From an uncultured Shewanella sp. (GTDB lineage: Bacteria > Pseudomonadota > Gammaproteobacteria > Enterobacterales > Shewanellaceae), in the NCBI RefSeq assembly GCF_947495455.1, contig NZ_CANLZC010000053.1, positions 1 through 37,266 of the forward strand: 37,266 bases of DNA, read 5' to 3'. Of this stretch, positions 1 through 8,793 are shown in pieces (position 1 is the first letter of the stretch; the number at the start of each line of letters is the position of its first letter). Below the pieces are notes generated by a model. It was not told where the DNA came from and ran no database searches. It was given only the letters and a program-made list of their open reading frames with translations. The position numbers were made by a program, and so were the translations under genes.

Positions 1-119
1 CAGGAGCAATTAACGACCTTGCCTACAGCATGTTGAATTCCCGCTGAAAGATCACTTATATAATAGAATTGGTATAACATACTTTGCCCCTTTTCATTGG
101 ACGGAACAAAGTGCACACA

Positions 120-157
120 GTAAAAAGCCCTCAAAGAGCCAGACTCTTTGAGGGCTT
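120..157 (-). terminator. Intrinsic terminator of topA
   Basis: A 13-bp perfect stem (AGCCCTCAAAGAG paired with CTCTTTGAGGGCT) with a 5-base loop lies just past the topA stop codon. Read on the minus strand it is followed by a run of T, the normal form of a Rho-independent terminator. Bases 1-119, beyond it, show no gene I can support. Confidence 0.85.
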
Positions 158-174
158 AATAACATGACCAAAGA

Positions 175-2835
175 TTATTCTTTCGCTTTGGCTTTAGCTT
201 TGGGTTTGGCTTTCTTTTTCGCCTCAGCGACCCATTTTCCGTCAATATATTTCGCAGTCCAACCTGTGGCTTTACCGTCAACATCCGTTGCAACATATTG
301 CTCTTTCGTCTTGCGGCTAAAGCGCACCGTTGCCAAATTACCCTCATCGTCTTTAATAGGTGCATCGGCTAAATATTGATACTTTGGCCACAGCAAATCA
401 CGATATTTCACTAATTCCGCAACCTGTGGACCACGGGTTTCTCGTGACTTAGGAAAGGTACTGGCCGCTAGAAAGATCCCCGCAGCACCATCTCTTAATA
501 CGAAATACGCATCCGACTTAGTGCACTTTAAATCAGGTAAGTGAATAGGATCTTCTTTTGGCGGCGCCGCTTCACCACTTTTCAGTAATTTTCGCGTATT
601 CTTACAATCACTGTTGGTACAACCAAAGTACTTACCAAAGCGACCATTTTTAAGCTCCATATCATGACCGCAACGATCACACTCAATAATGGGGCCTTCA
701 TAGCCTTTAATCTTAAACTGCCCTTGTTCGACTTCATAACCGCCGCAGCTAGGGTTATTACCACACACATGCAATTTACGTTTTTCATCGATAAGATAAC
801 TATCCATCGCCGTGCCGCAAACACCACATCTGTGTTTCGCTCTGAGTGCGTCAGTTTCCGCATCTTCACTGTTTTCACTGATGGCTTCTTCACCCGCAGT
901 CAGATTTAAGGTCGTTTTACAGCGCTCTTTTGGCGGCAAGGCATAACCAGAACACCCTAGAAACACTCCCGTTGTCCCGGTACGGATCCCCATAGGTCTT
1001 GCACAAGTAGGGCATTCGATATCCGTCAATACCATTTCGTTAGGACGCATTCCGCCCTCTTCAGGAGGTAATTCCGCTTTGGCCACTTGCTCAGTAAAGT
1101 CTTGATAGAAGCCATCGAGCACATTTTTCCAATCTCGCTGACCTTGAGCCACTTCATCCAATGTTTGCTCCATGCTGGCAGTGAAGTCGTAACTCATCAA
1201 CTCTTGAAAGCTTCCCACTAAGCTATCACTGACGATTTCCCCCATTTTCTCGGCATAAAAGCGGCGATTTTCAACTTTTACATAGCCTCTATCTTGAATG
1301 GTTGAAATAATCGTTGCATAAGTCGACGGCCGACCAATGCCTCTTTTCTCTAACTCTTTCACTAAAGACGCCTCACTAAAGCGCGCTACAGGTTTAGTGA
1401 AATGTTGCTTAGGTAGAAGATCTTTTAAATTAAGCACATCCCCTTTATTGACAACAGGCAGCGTATTATCTTCTTCATTTTTCTTCTTCATTACAGGTTG
1501 AACACGTGTCCAACCATCAAATTTCAATATGCGCCCTGACGCTTTTAGCTCATAATCCCCTGCCGTTACCGTTAACCGAGTGGCATCATATTTCGCTGGC
1601 GTCATTTGGCAAGAAACAAATTGGCGCCAAATCAGTTCATATAAACGCTGCGCATCCCGCTCCATATCAGTAAGCGAGGCTGATTCAACTTTTACGTTTG
1701 ACGGACGGATCGCCTCATGGGCCTCTTGTGCCCCTTCCTTACTGCCATAACGTAATGGCGCTTCAGGCAAATACTTATCACCAAACTCTTGACCTATCAT
1801 CTCCCGCACACTATCTAGTGCTTCTTGGCTTAAATTCGTTGAATCCGTTCTCATATAAGTAATATGACCGGCCTCGTACAAACGCTGCGCCATCATCATG
1901 GTTTTCTTAACACCAAAGCCTAAACGCGTACTTGCCGCTTGCTGAAGTGTGGAAGTAATATAAGGTGCAGAAGGTTTACTCTGTGTGGCTCTGTCTTCTC
2001 TGGCAGTAATCGTAAATGAAGCCTGAGATAATGCATCAACAGCCGCTTGAGCTTGAGCTTCACTAACGGGCTTAAACGCCTTATCTTGGCACTTAACCAC
2101 TTGCATTTTGAGCATTTCTTGTTTAGCCGTATTCAGCTCAGCATGCACATCCCAAAACTCTTCAGGAACAAAGGCTTTAATTTCGCTTTCACGCTCAACC
2201 ACTAAACGTACAGCCACCGATTGCACTCGGCCAGCGGATAATCCTCTTGCCACCTTTTTCCATAATAAGGGAGAGGCCATAAAGCCAACAACACGATCGA
2301 GAAAGCGACGAGCTTGCTGAGCATTGACCATATTTGTGTTTAAATGTGAAGGCTGACTAAAGGCATCTTTAATGGCCGATTTAGTGATCTCATTAAACAC
2401 TACGCGTTGATAGCGAGATTGCTCACCACCAATTACCTCTTGTAAATGCCAAGCAATGGCTTCCCCTTCTCTATCCAAATCGGTTGCGAGATAGATGTGA
2501 TCGGCAGATTCGGCTAAAGTTTGTAACTCTTTTACGACTTTTTCTTTGCCAGGTAAGGTTTGATAGTTTGCTTTCCAGCCATGCTCAGGATCGACTCCCA
2601 TTCGAGCAATCAATGCCTGTTGAGCCTTGATCCTTTTATACTCTGCTTTATCTTCTGCTGACATTTTACGCACTTCAGCAGGGGATTTACTGGCCACTTT
2701 CGTGTCCGCATTTGCAGAGGTCGGTAAGTCCCGAATATGTCCCACACTCGACTTAACGATGAATTCTTTACCAAGGTATTTGTTAATAGTCTTGGCTTTT
2801 GCCGGTGATTCGACAATAACTAGCGATTTACCCAT
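175..2835 (-). CDS. topA: DNA topoisomerase I (type IA)
   Basis: 886 residues, the usual length for gammaproteobacterial TopA. It relaxes negative supercoils by cutting one strand through a 5'-phosphotyrosine link. The Toprim domain starts with KSLVIVESPAKAKTI and carries the acidic metal site TDLDREGEA (D119, D121, E123). The catalytic tyrosine is Y327 in ITYMRTDST. Three C-terminal four-cysteine zinc ribbons are visible (CPTC...C...C, CGVC...CGNNPSC, CDRC...C...C), followed by a TopA zinc-ribbon-like region and a Lys/Ala-rich tail (KKKAKPKAKAKAKE) that probably binds nucleic acid. The start MGKSLVIVES is fixed by family conservation, although no good Shine-Dalgarno is seen. The gene is monocistronic, with its own terminator and a 356-base gap to the divergent astB. 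Confidence 0.97.
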   Translation of the reverse strand: MGKSLVIVESPAKAKTINKYLGKEFIVKSSVGHIRDLPTSANADTKVASKSPAEVRKMSAEDKAEYKRIKAQQALIARMGVDPEHGWKANYQTLPGKEKVVKELQTLAESADHIYLATDLDREGEAIAWHLQEVIGGEQSRYQRVVFNEITKSAIKDAFSQPSHLNTNMVNAQQARRFLDRVVGFMASPLLWKKVARGLSAGRVQSVAVRLVVERESEIKAFVPEEFWDVHAELNTAKQEMLKMQVVKCQDKAFKPVSEAQAQAAVDALSQASFTITAREDRATQSKPSAPYITSTLQQAASTRLGFGVKKTMMMAQRLYEAGHITYMRTDSTNLSQEALDSVREMIGQEFGDKYLPEAPLRYGSKEGAQEAHEAIRPSNVKVESASLTDMERDAQRLYELIWRQFVSCQMTPAKYDATRLTVTAGDYELKASGRILKFDGWTRVQPVMKKKNEEDNTLPVVNKGDVLNLKDLLPKQHFTKPVARFSEASLVKELEKRGIGRPSTYATIISTIQDRGYVKVENRRFYAEKMGEIVSDSLVGSFQELMSYDFTASMEQTLDEVAQGQRDWKNVLDGFYQDFTEQVAKAELPPEEGGMRPNEMVLTDIECPTCARPMGIRTGTTGVFLGCSGYALPPKERCKTTLNLTAGEEAISENSEDAETDALRAKHRCGVCGTAMDSYLIDEKRKLHVCGNNPSCGGYEVEQGQFKIKGYEGPIIECDRCGHDMELKNGRFGKYFGCTNSDCKNTRKLLKSGEAAPPKEDPIHLPDLKCTKSDAYFVLRDGAAGIFLAASTFPKSRETRGPQVAELVKYRDLLWPKYQYLADAPIKDDEGNLATVRFSRKTKEQYVATDVDGKATGWTAKYIDGKWVAEAKKKAKPKAKAKAKE

Positions 2836-3191
2836 AAATTAATTTGCGCCAACAAGTTTCAATATCATGAAAATTGGCTCCATATATAGAGTGTTGTGCA
2901 AACACTTTCAAGTGGAACCCTGTTTTATTTGCATTAGTAAGACACTTTTTAACCGTTTTATAAAAAAAAACGAAAAATAATACTGCGTATTTAAAAACTA
3001 ATATTCCATGATTAGTCATTAAGCAAGGTGCCTTAGTGCATTTCAATTCAAATAGCCCTTTTCTGTAACATTTATCAAACTTGTAACCTTAGCAGCTTGT
3101 GTATATTGTGCGCTAAACAGCGCCGTTTTATCACTATCCACAGATCTTTTGGATATACATAAAACAGCCTCTGCCGATTTAAGGATATACA
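2836..3191. other. Divergent topA/astB intergenic region
   Basis: This 356-base AT-rich gap contains the promoters of topA (leftward) and astB (rightward). It has no convincing coding sequence on either strand. The only motif I can name is the ArgR-like box at 3037-3050, listed separately. Confidence 0.7.
3037..3050. promoter_or_regulatory. ArgR-like operator upstream of astB
   Basis: TGCATTTCAATTCA matches the ArgR half-palindrome consensus TGMATWWWWATKCA at 13 of 14 positions; the only departure is a C in the central W4. It lies about 140 bases upstream of the astB start. ArgR boxes usually occur as adjacent pairs and I see no clear second copy, so this is a candidate only. An arginine-responsive regulator would make sense for an arginine-catabolic gene. 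Confidence 0.4.
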
Positions 3192-4538
3192 ATGGATCAT
3201 TTTGAAGCGAATTTTGATGGACTTGTAGGTCCAACTCACAACTATGCCGGTTTATCATTTGGCAATGTAGCCTCATTTAATAATGCCGATGCCATCTCTA
3301 ATCCTAAAGCTGCGGCTAAACAAGGGCTAGCTAAAGCCAAAGCCGTTGGTGACCTAGGATTAGTGCAAGGCATTCTGGCTCCTCAAGAGCGACCTGATCT
3401 TCATACATTACGCCGCATAGGTTTTACTGGCTCTGACGCCAAGGTGCTCGCTCAAGCTGTAAAACAGGCCCCCTTATTGCTCAATGCCTGCTGCAGTGCA
3501 TCAAGCATGTGGACAGCCAATGCGGCAACTGTCTCTCCAAGTTCCGACACATTTGACAAAAAGCTGCATTTCACCCCAGCCAATTTAGTCGATAAACTCC
3601 ATCGCAGTATTGAACCTATTACCACAGGCCGTATCCTCGCTGCTACCTTTAACGATAGCCGCTATTTTCATCATCATCAACATCTACCAAAACATGCCAG
3701 CTTTGGCGATGAAGGGGCGGCCAATCATACACGCCTTTGTGGTGACTATGACAATAAAGGCGTAGAGCTGTTTGTATACGGCCGTGAAGCCACCAAGCTC
3801 AATGCCATTGCGCCTGAAAAATACCCTGCCCGTCAAACACTAGAGGCCTCTCAAGCCATAGCGCGATTACATGGCCTTGTGGATGAACAAACTGTCTATA
3901 TTCAGCAAAACCCAGCGGTTATCGATCAAGGGGTATTTCACAATGATGTCATCGCGGTGGGTAATCAAAATGTGCTCTTCTATCATGAGCAAGCCTTTCT
4001 CAACACAAAAGAAAAACTGGCTGAGATACAAGAAAAATTCAATCGAACATGCAATAGACCACTGCATTTCATTGAAGTTCCAACTGAGAAAGTCAGTATT
4101 TCAAATGCTGTCAACACTTACCTTTTCAACACTCAAATTATCACTCTACCCTCAGGTGATATGGCCATTATCGCCCCCACAAATTGTGAAGAAAACCAAG
4201 CGGTGAAAGCTTATTTGGATGAGCTAGTAACATTAGGCACTCCCATCAAGAAAGTGCACTATTTTGATGTCAAACAAAGCATGCAAAATGGCGGAGGTCC
4301 CGCCTGTTTACGTTTACGTGTCGCGATGAACGCCACTGAAGTTGCAGCTGTGAACCCTCATACCTTAATGAATGACAGTCTATTTACTACACTCAATACT
4401 TGGGTCGATAAGCATTATCGCGACAGGCTCAGCATACAAGATTTAGCCGATCCACAATTGATTATTGAATCACGCACAGCACTGGATGAACTGACTCAGA
4501 TCATGCAATTAGGCAATGTGTATCAATTTCAGCGTTAA
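3192..4538 (+). CDS. astB: N-succinylarginine dihydrolase
   Basis: 448 residues, full length for AstB (E. coli 447). It converts N2-succinylarginine to N2-succinylornithine, ammonia and CO2, the second step of the arginine succinyltransferase (AST) pathway in the cytoplasm. The N-terminal signature EANFDGLVGPTHNYAGLSFG is clear. The catalytic triad corresponds to E174 (GDEGAANHTRL), H250 (QGVFHNDVIAVGN) and C372 (NGGGPACLRLRV). The start is preceded by AAGGATATACA. The gene stands alone here: no astA, astC or astD is within the window, so the pathway genes are split in this genome. An ArgR-like box lies upstream and a hairpin follows the stop. Confidence 0.97.
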   Translation: MDHFEANFDGLVGPTHNYAGLSFGNVASFNNADAISNPKAAAKQGLAKAKAVGDLGLVQGILAPQERPDLHTLRRIGFTGSDAKVLAQAVKQAPLLLNACCSASSMWTANAATVSPSSDTFDKKLHFTPANLVDKLHRSIEPITTGRILAATFNDSRYFHHHQHLPKHASFGDEGAANHTRLCGDYDNKGVELFVYGREATKLNAIAPEKYPARQTLEASQAIARLHGLVDEQTVYIQQNPAVIDQGVFHNDVIAVGNQNVLFYHEQAFLNTKEKLAEIQEKFNRTCNRPLHFIEVPTEKVSISNAVNTYLFNTQIITLPSGDMAIIAPTNCEENQAVKAYLDELVTLGTPIKKVHYFDVKQSMQNGGGPACLRLRVAMNATEVAAVNPHTLMNDSLFTTLNTWVDKHYRDRLSIQDLADPQLIIESRTALDELTQIMQLGNVYQFQR

Positions 4539-4577
4539 GCATTATGATTAAATCGATAAATTAGCAAAAACTTTTTC

Positions 4578-4611
4578 CCCAACGAATAAGATGACATCCT
4601 TATTCGTTGGG
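4578..4611. terminator. Hairpin between convergent astB and Ig-like lipoprotein gene
   Basis: A perfect 13-bp stem, CCCAACGAATAAG paired with CTTATTCGTTGGG, with an 8-base loop sits between two convergent genes. The flanking T-runs are imperfect on both strands. It probably serves both genes, but the U-tract criterion is only weakly met. Confidence 0.55.
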
Positions 4612-4619
4612 TAAGTTAA

Positions 4620-7136
4620 TTAAGATATCACCACAGGAATACTGGCCACAATAGTCTCTACACCAGATGGCGTTCTCACCATCACATCTAACATGCCTGA
4701 TTCTGGCTCAGTACCACCTTGCACCGACACATTAATCACTAAACCTTCTCCTCCTCTGTCTTGCACTGTGATGGAAGGGCTTGTAGCTATGCGACCTGCT
4801 GAGGTTTCAAATTCAATGGTCGTTCCAGAAGGCAAGGTTTGATTGTGTAAATCAGAAATTATCATGGACAAGCTACCAATTCCTTCTGTCACAATATCCA
4901 TCACTTGATTTCTCGTACCGCCATCACTGTCTGTGATAATAGGTTGTGAGGCATAAGCAGTGCTACCTGACATCACCAACACTATATTTTTCCTCACATG
5001 AATGGACGCTGTGCCATCTTCAATTAAGCCACAATATACATGACCATAAGGATCAGGCTCTAAAGAGTCCTCTTCTTTCGGCTCTTGAAAATCACAATCT
5101 TTATCTAGTGCACAGCCACATAGCACGCCATTATATTTTCCATCCGCGATATCAAAAAAACCATTTACATTTTCTCTATGGCCATTGAAGTCAATCAACT
5201 CCTCTAGTTCACCTCCAGCTTCTCCTCTTGGACCATCAACATATTCGTAAGGATTGAACACGCCATCTTCATTGAAATCCTCAAAAGCCTCAGCCATATC
5301 ATAAGGCTCACCTTGAGTATTATCGCCCAAAAATAATGGCCGCTCCGCTTCATCGAAGCGACCATTACCATTGGTGTCGGCAAAAGACTCCTCCCCAATG
5401 GCAAAGGCAGTAATAGTGACACGCCCTCCCATCGGCTGGGCAAAGTCAGTGTCTGAATAGGCTTCTTGTACATCAAAATAACCATTTAAGTCAGCAGGAT
5501 GATCAGTATCCCCCCAATAAGCGCCATCAGGCCGCACATCTTGACTGCGCCATGTCACAAAACAGCTGCCATTTATCGTAAAGCAATAATCATCGATGGA
5601 TCCACCTTCGGTGCGAAAGGTCACTGCCGTGCCATCGGGGACCGGATTATTAAAGGCATCGGCCAAGCGCGCGGTCACAATCACCTCAGTACCATCAATG
5701 TCCCAGCCTTCCGGTGAGTAATTACTTGCGCTTAAGGAAAAACTGTCTTGATCCGCAATGCCAGTTGTCACCACCAACTCACTGGATTGACTGGAAATAT
5801 CATCATACTCTTCATCATCATTTTTAAGATAAGCGGTCACTCGAATAGGCGTGGCCGTGGTGCCAGCATTCACTGTGGTTTGCACTAAGCCTTCTGCATT
5901 CGTTGTGGCCTCTGTAGGATATATGTCTAGACCGCCCACTGCCGTATTTAACGAAAAGTACACAGTTTCATTACTCATGGGCTGACCGCTCACATCCAGC
6001 ACTTTGAAAATGACTAAGGATGTGGCTATGCCGCCGGTATTTTTTATGCCGATTTGCTCAGGTGTTGCCGACACAAACTCAATACTGCCTCTATCGGCAG
6101 GAAAGATCTCAATACTGCCCCTAGCCGATAAACTTGTGCCCACATCGGCTGTAACAGTGATCACATCTTCACCAACACAGCCTTCGGCGCGATAAGTACT
6201 CTTTGCCTCTCCATTAATAGCGATAACAGGAGAACTTAAAGAAGCCAAGCCCGCATCGGTGCAAATAGAAGAGAAATTGACGTTTATAAACTCATCGGTA
6301 TATAAATTGCCTTCATCATCTCGAATTTCAATGGATACTGTCGCTGTGCCCCCTGCCGAAAGCTCATCTATGCTTACTAATGCCAACCCCTCTTCAAACA
6401 CCTCTCCGGCTCCCATCTTTAGATCTTTAGCGCCCACAGTAAAAATAACCTGATGGAACTCTTCACTGCTTATGCTTGCTGTGGCTGTGTCAGCACCCAA
6501 CTGCGTTGCCGCATAGATATCCGCTATTGCAACCCCCTCTTGGGTCACAACAGTATTGATGGGAATAGAAGCTAACTGGCTTGTAAAAGTGACAATAACG
6601 GGATCATTCGTCCCTATTACCCTTGCTTTTAACTGACCTGGCTGTTTAGGCGTAATGCTTTCAATGGCATTTCCATCCGCATCAATAAGCTCAAGTATCA
6701 CTTGCCGTAAACCCGCTGCACCACCATCGCCTAACATGGTAAAAGTGTGCGTATCATTCGTATCAATCTGATTCGTCAATGTGGCAGTGATTGAACCTGC
6801 ACCTTTAATGTTAGAAGTATAAAGCATCACCTGTGCTTGCCCATTAATATCGGTGATCGCCGTTCCTGTTATGGGATCAAACGAGCCTAATGTGGGATCA
6901 TTTAAAGCGAAAGTCACCAATTCATTTTCAAGCAATCCTCTTTTTGAGCTGCTCACCGTTGCGGTCACAGTTGCAGGATTTGCAGCTGAAATGGCTTGTT
7001 GGGAAATAGACAAGGCGAGAAAGTAAGTTTCCTCTGTGGGTTCATCGGATTCTTCCTCAAAACTCCCTCCTCCACCGCAACTTAGTATAAAAAAACAACA
7101 AAATACAGCCGTTAAAAAATATTTAACTGACTCCAT
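4620..7136 (-). CDS. Surface lipoprotein with bacterial Ig-like (Big-1/invasin type) domains
   Basis: 838 residues from the ATG preceded by GAGGAG (8-base spacing), which I prefer to an ATG nine codons upstream. The N-terminus is a lipoprotein signal, hydrophobic with the lipobox FILSCGGGG, so the protein is probably lipid-anchored at the outer membrane. After an acidic linker come repeated beta-sandwich modules of the Big-1 type, with recurring patterns such as VTFxxxxG and TDxxGxAxxxxxT. Around 5100-5480 the repeats are interrupted by Asp/Asn-rich segments resembling calcium loops (DTNGNGRFDEAE, EDFNEDGVFNPYEY) and by a small Cys cluster (LCGCALDKDCDF). Such proteins usually act in adhesion or cell-surface structure; a specific role cannot be given. 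The leader (7140-7260) is A/C-rich on the plus strand. It is convergent with astB and divergent from the symporter gene. Confidence 0.8.
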   Translation of the reverse strand: MESVKYFLTAVFCCFFILSCGGGGSFEEESDEPTEETYFLALSISQQAISAANPATVTATVSSSKRGLLENELVTFALNDPTLGSFDPITGTAITDINGQAQVMLYTSNIKGAGSITATLTNQIDTNDTHTFTMLGDGGAAGLRQVILELIDADGNAIESITPKQPGQLKARVIGTNDPVIVTFTSQLASIPINTVVTQEGVAIADIYAATQLGADTATASISSEEFHQVIFTVGAKDLKMGAGEVFEEGLALVSIDELSAGGTATVSIEIRDDEGNLYTDEFINVNFSSICTDAGLASLSSPVIAINGEAKSTYRAEGCVGEDVITVTADVGTSLSARGSIEIFPADRGSIEFVSATPEQIGIKNTGGIATSLVIFKVLDVSGQPMSNETVYFSLNTAVGGLDIYPTEATTNAEGLVQTTVNAGTTATPIRVTAYLKNDDEEYDDISSQSSELVVTTGIADQDSFSLSASNYSPEGWDIDGTEVIVTARLADAFNNPVPDGTAVTFRTEGGSIDDYCFTINGSCFVTWRSQDVRPDGAYWGDTDHPADLNGYFDVQEAYSDTDFAQPMGGRVTITAFAIGEESFADTNGNGRFDEAERPLFLGDNTQGEPYDMAEAFEDFNEDGVFNPYEYVDGPRGEAGGELEELIDFNGHRENVNGFFDIADGKYNGVLCGCALDKDCDFQEPKEEDSLEPDPYGHVYCGLIEDGTASIHVRKNIVLVMSGSTAYASQPIITDSDGGTRNQVMDIVTEGIGSLSMIISDLHNQTLPSGTTIEFETSAGRIATSPSITVQDRGGEGLVINVSVQGGTEPESGMLDVMVRTPSGVETIVASIPVVIS

Positions 7137-7307
7137 TGTCAGCTCCTCTGTTAGTTCGATCACGATACAAACAACTTAAGAACAACTTTGGAACAACCAA
7201 AAACAACACACCCAAAACTAAAAGCTAACCATAAACAAACAACTTATCAACAATAAGACACCTTGAAATATAATAAACACTAAATATTTTAACTTTTAAT
7301 CCATTTG

Positions 7308-7326
7308 AAGCTGACTGTAAGCTGAC
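7308..7326. repeat. Direct repeat AAGCTGAC x2, 11-bp period
   Basis: AAGCTGAC-TGT-AAGCTGAC lies about 90 bases upstream of the symporter start. The 11-bp period puts both copies on the same face of the helix, as expected for a tandem half-site operator. No regulator is identified. Confidence 0.3.
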
Positions 7327-7415
7327 AAAACATTTCATCCTGAGCGCTTTCTTGCTAGGCTTTACCCTTCATTGAAAGGCATGCTTAGCTCCATAAAAAT
7401 TATAAAGGAAGCAAT

Positions 7416-8729
7416 ATGGCTACGACTAAAACAAAAAAGCTCGGCCTAACCAGTAAAATACTGTTAGGTATGGCAGGTGGGATCCTTCTCGGACTCTTGC
7501 TTCGAAACCTCTTTCCAGAAAGTGACTTTATTAAAGAATATTTAACCGATGGCTTTTTAAATGTGATCGGCACTATCTTCATTTCTGGTCTAAAAATGCT
7601 CGTTGTTCCACTCGTCTTTATCTCCCTTGTTTGCGGAACTTGCTCCTTAAGTGAGCCTTCAAAATTAGGACGCTTAGGAGGAAAAACCATTGCGTTTTAC
7701 CTTTTCACCACCGCCATCGCCTTATGCATGGCGATTCTTGTGGCTATTGCGCTTCATCCCGGTAATGCAAGTTTAGTGGCTGAGGGTATGCATTTCGATG
7801 CCAAACAAGCACCCAGCTTATCTCAAGTTATTATTAATATTGTGCCTACCAACCCAGTCAAAGCCATGAGCGAAGGTAACATGCTGCAAATTATTATTTT
7901 TGCAGTTATCTTCGGTTTTGCGATTTCTCACATTGGTGAGCGTGGTAAGCGCGTTGTCGCTTTATTTGAAGACTTAAATGAAGTTATCATGCGTGTTGTC
8001 ACCTTAATCATGCAACTGGCTCCTTACGGTGTGTTTGCCTTGATGGCAAAACTCGCCTTAACCTTAGGTTTAGACGATTTCCAAAGTGTCATTCAATATT
8101 TCTTCGTGGTATTGCTGGTGTTACTGCTCCATGGTTTTATTGTCTATCCCACACTGTTAAAGCTCTTCTCTGGATTAAATCCAGTGACCTTTATTCGTAA
8201 AATGCGTGATGTGCAATTATTTGCCTTCAGTACAGCAAGCTCAAATGCCACCTTACCAGTCACCATTGAAACCGCTGAGCACAGATTAGGCGCCCACAAT
8301 AAAGTCGCTTCCTTTACCTTGCCTTTAGGCGCCACGATTAACATGGATGGCACAGCCATTATGCAAGGTGTCGCAACTGTCTTTATTGCACAAGTCTTTG
8401 GTATTGATTTAACCATTACCGACTATGCAATGGTTGTTGTCACAGCGACGTTAGCCTCTATTGGTACAGCAGGTGTACCAGGAGTTGGGCTTATCATGCT
8501 TGCCATGGTACTCAATCAAGTGGGCCTTCCAGTTGAAGGTATCGCATTAATTATTGGTGTGGATAGATTGCTGGATATGGTTCGCACTGCAGTCAATGTC
8601 ACAGGTGATACTGTCGCCACTTTAGTGATTGCAAAATCTGAAAATGAGTTCAATGAAGAAGTCTTTAACTCGCCTATTGCGGGTCATCCTGCTAAAAACT
8701 TTAAAGAGCAAATGCATATTAAAGAGTAA
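7416..8729 (+). CDS. Sodium/proton:dicarboxylate (glutamate/aspartate) symporter, DAACS family
   Basis: 437 residues with the full DAACS fold. Hydrophobic helices run from about residue 10 onward; the serine-rich re-entrant loop is STASSNATLPVT; the TM7 motif NMDGTA is present in ATINMDGTAIMQ; and the TM8 substrate region reads DRLLDMVRTAVNVTGD, with the conserved Asp/Arg/Asp that binds the amino and carboxylate groups. It should import C4-dicarboxylates or acidic amino acids with Na+ or H+ across the inner membrane. The sequence does not separate GltP-, GltT- and DctA-type substrates. A strong ribosome site (AAAGGAAGC) precedes the ATG. The gene is monocistronic and ends at a palindromic terminator. 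Confidence 0.92.
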   Translation: MATTKTKKLGLTSKILLGMAGGILLGLLLRNLFPESDFIKEYLTDGFLNVIGTIFISGLKMLVVPLVFISLVCGTCSLSEPSKLGRLGGKTIAFYLFTTAIALCMAILVAIALHPGNASLVAEGMHFDAKQAPSLSQVIINIVPTNPVKAMSEGNMLQIIIFAVIFGFAISHIGERGKRVVALFEDLNEVIMRVVTLIMQLAPYGVFALMAKLALTLGLDDFQSVIQYFFVVLLVLLLHGFIVYPTLLKLFSGLNPVTFIRKMRDVQLFAFSTASSNATLPVTIETAEHRLGAHNKVASFTLPLGATINMDGTAIMQGVATVFIAQVFGIDLTITDYAMVVVTATLASIGTAGVPGVGLIMLAMVLNQVGLPVEGIALIIGVDRLLDMVRTAVNVTGDTVATLVIAKSENEFNEEVFNSPIAGHPAKNFKEQMHIKE

Positions 8730-8745
8730 GGATTGTCTAGTTCCT

Positions 8746-8773
8746 AAAAAAGCGTCCAATTGGACGCTTTTTT
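8746..8773. terminator. Bidirectional terminator between symporter gene and gsk
   Basis: A 28-bp uninterrupted palindrome made of AAAAAAGCGTCCAA and its complement gives a GC-rich stem with a T-run on both strands. It ends both convergent transcription units. Confidence 0.9.
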
Positions 8774-8793
8774 AGTTATCACTCATCCATTCA

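Noticed and set aside
2828..3276. Two minus-strand open frames of about 72 and 77 codons across the topA/astB gap
   Set aside because: One runs into astB in antisense and neither has a ribosome site, conserved motif or protein-like composition.
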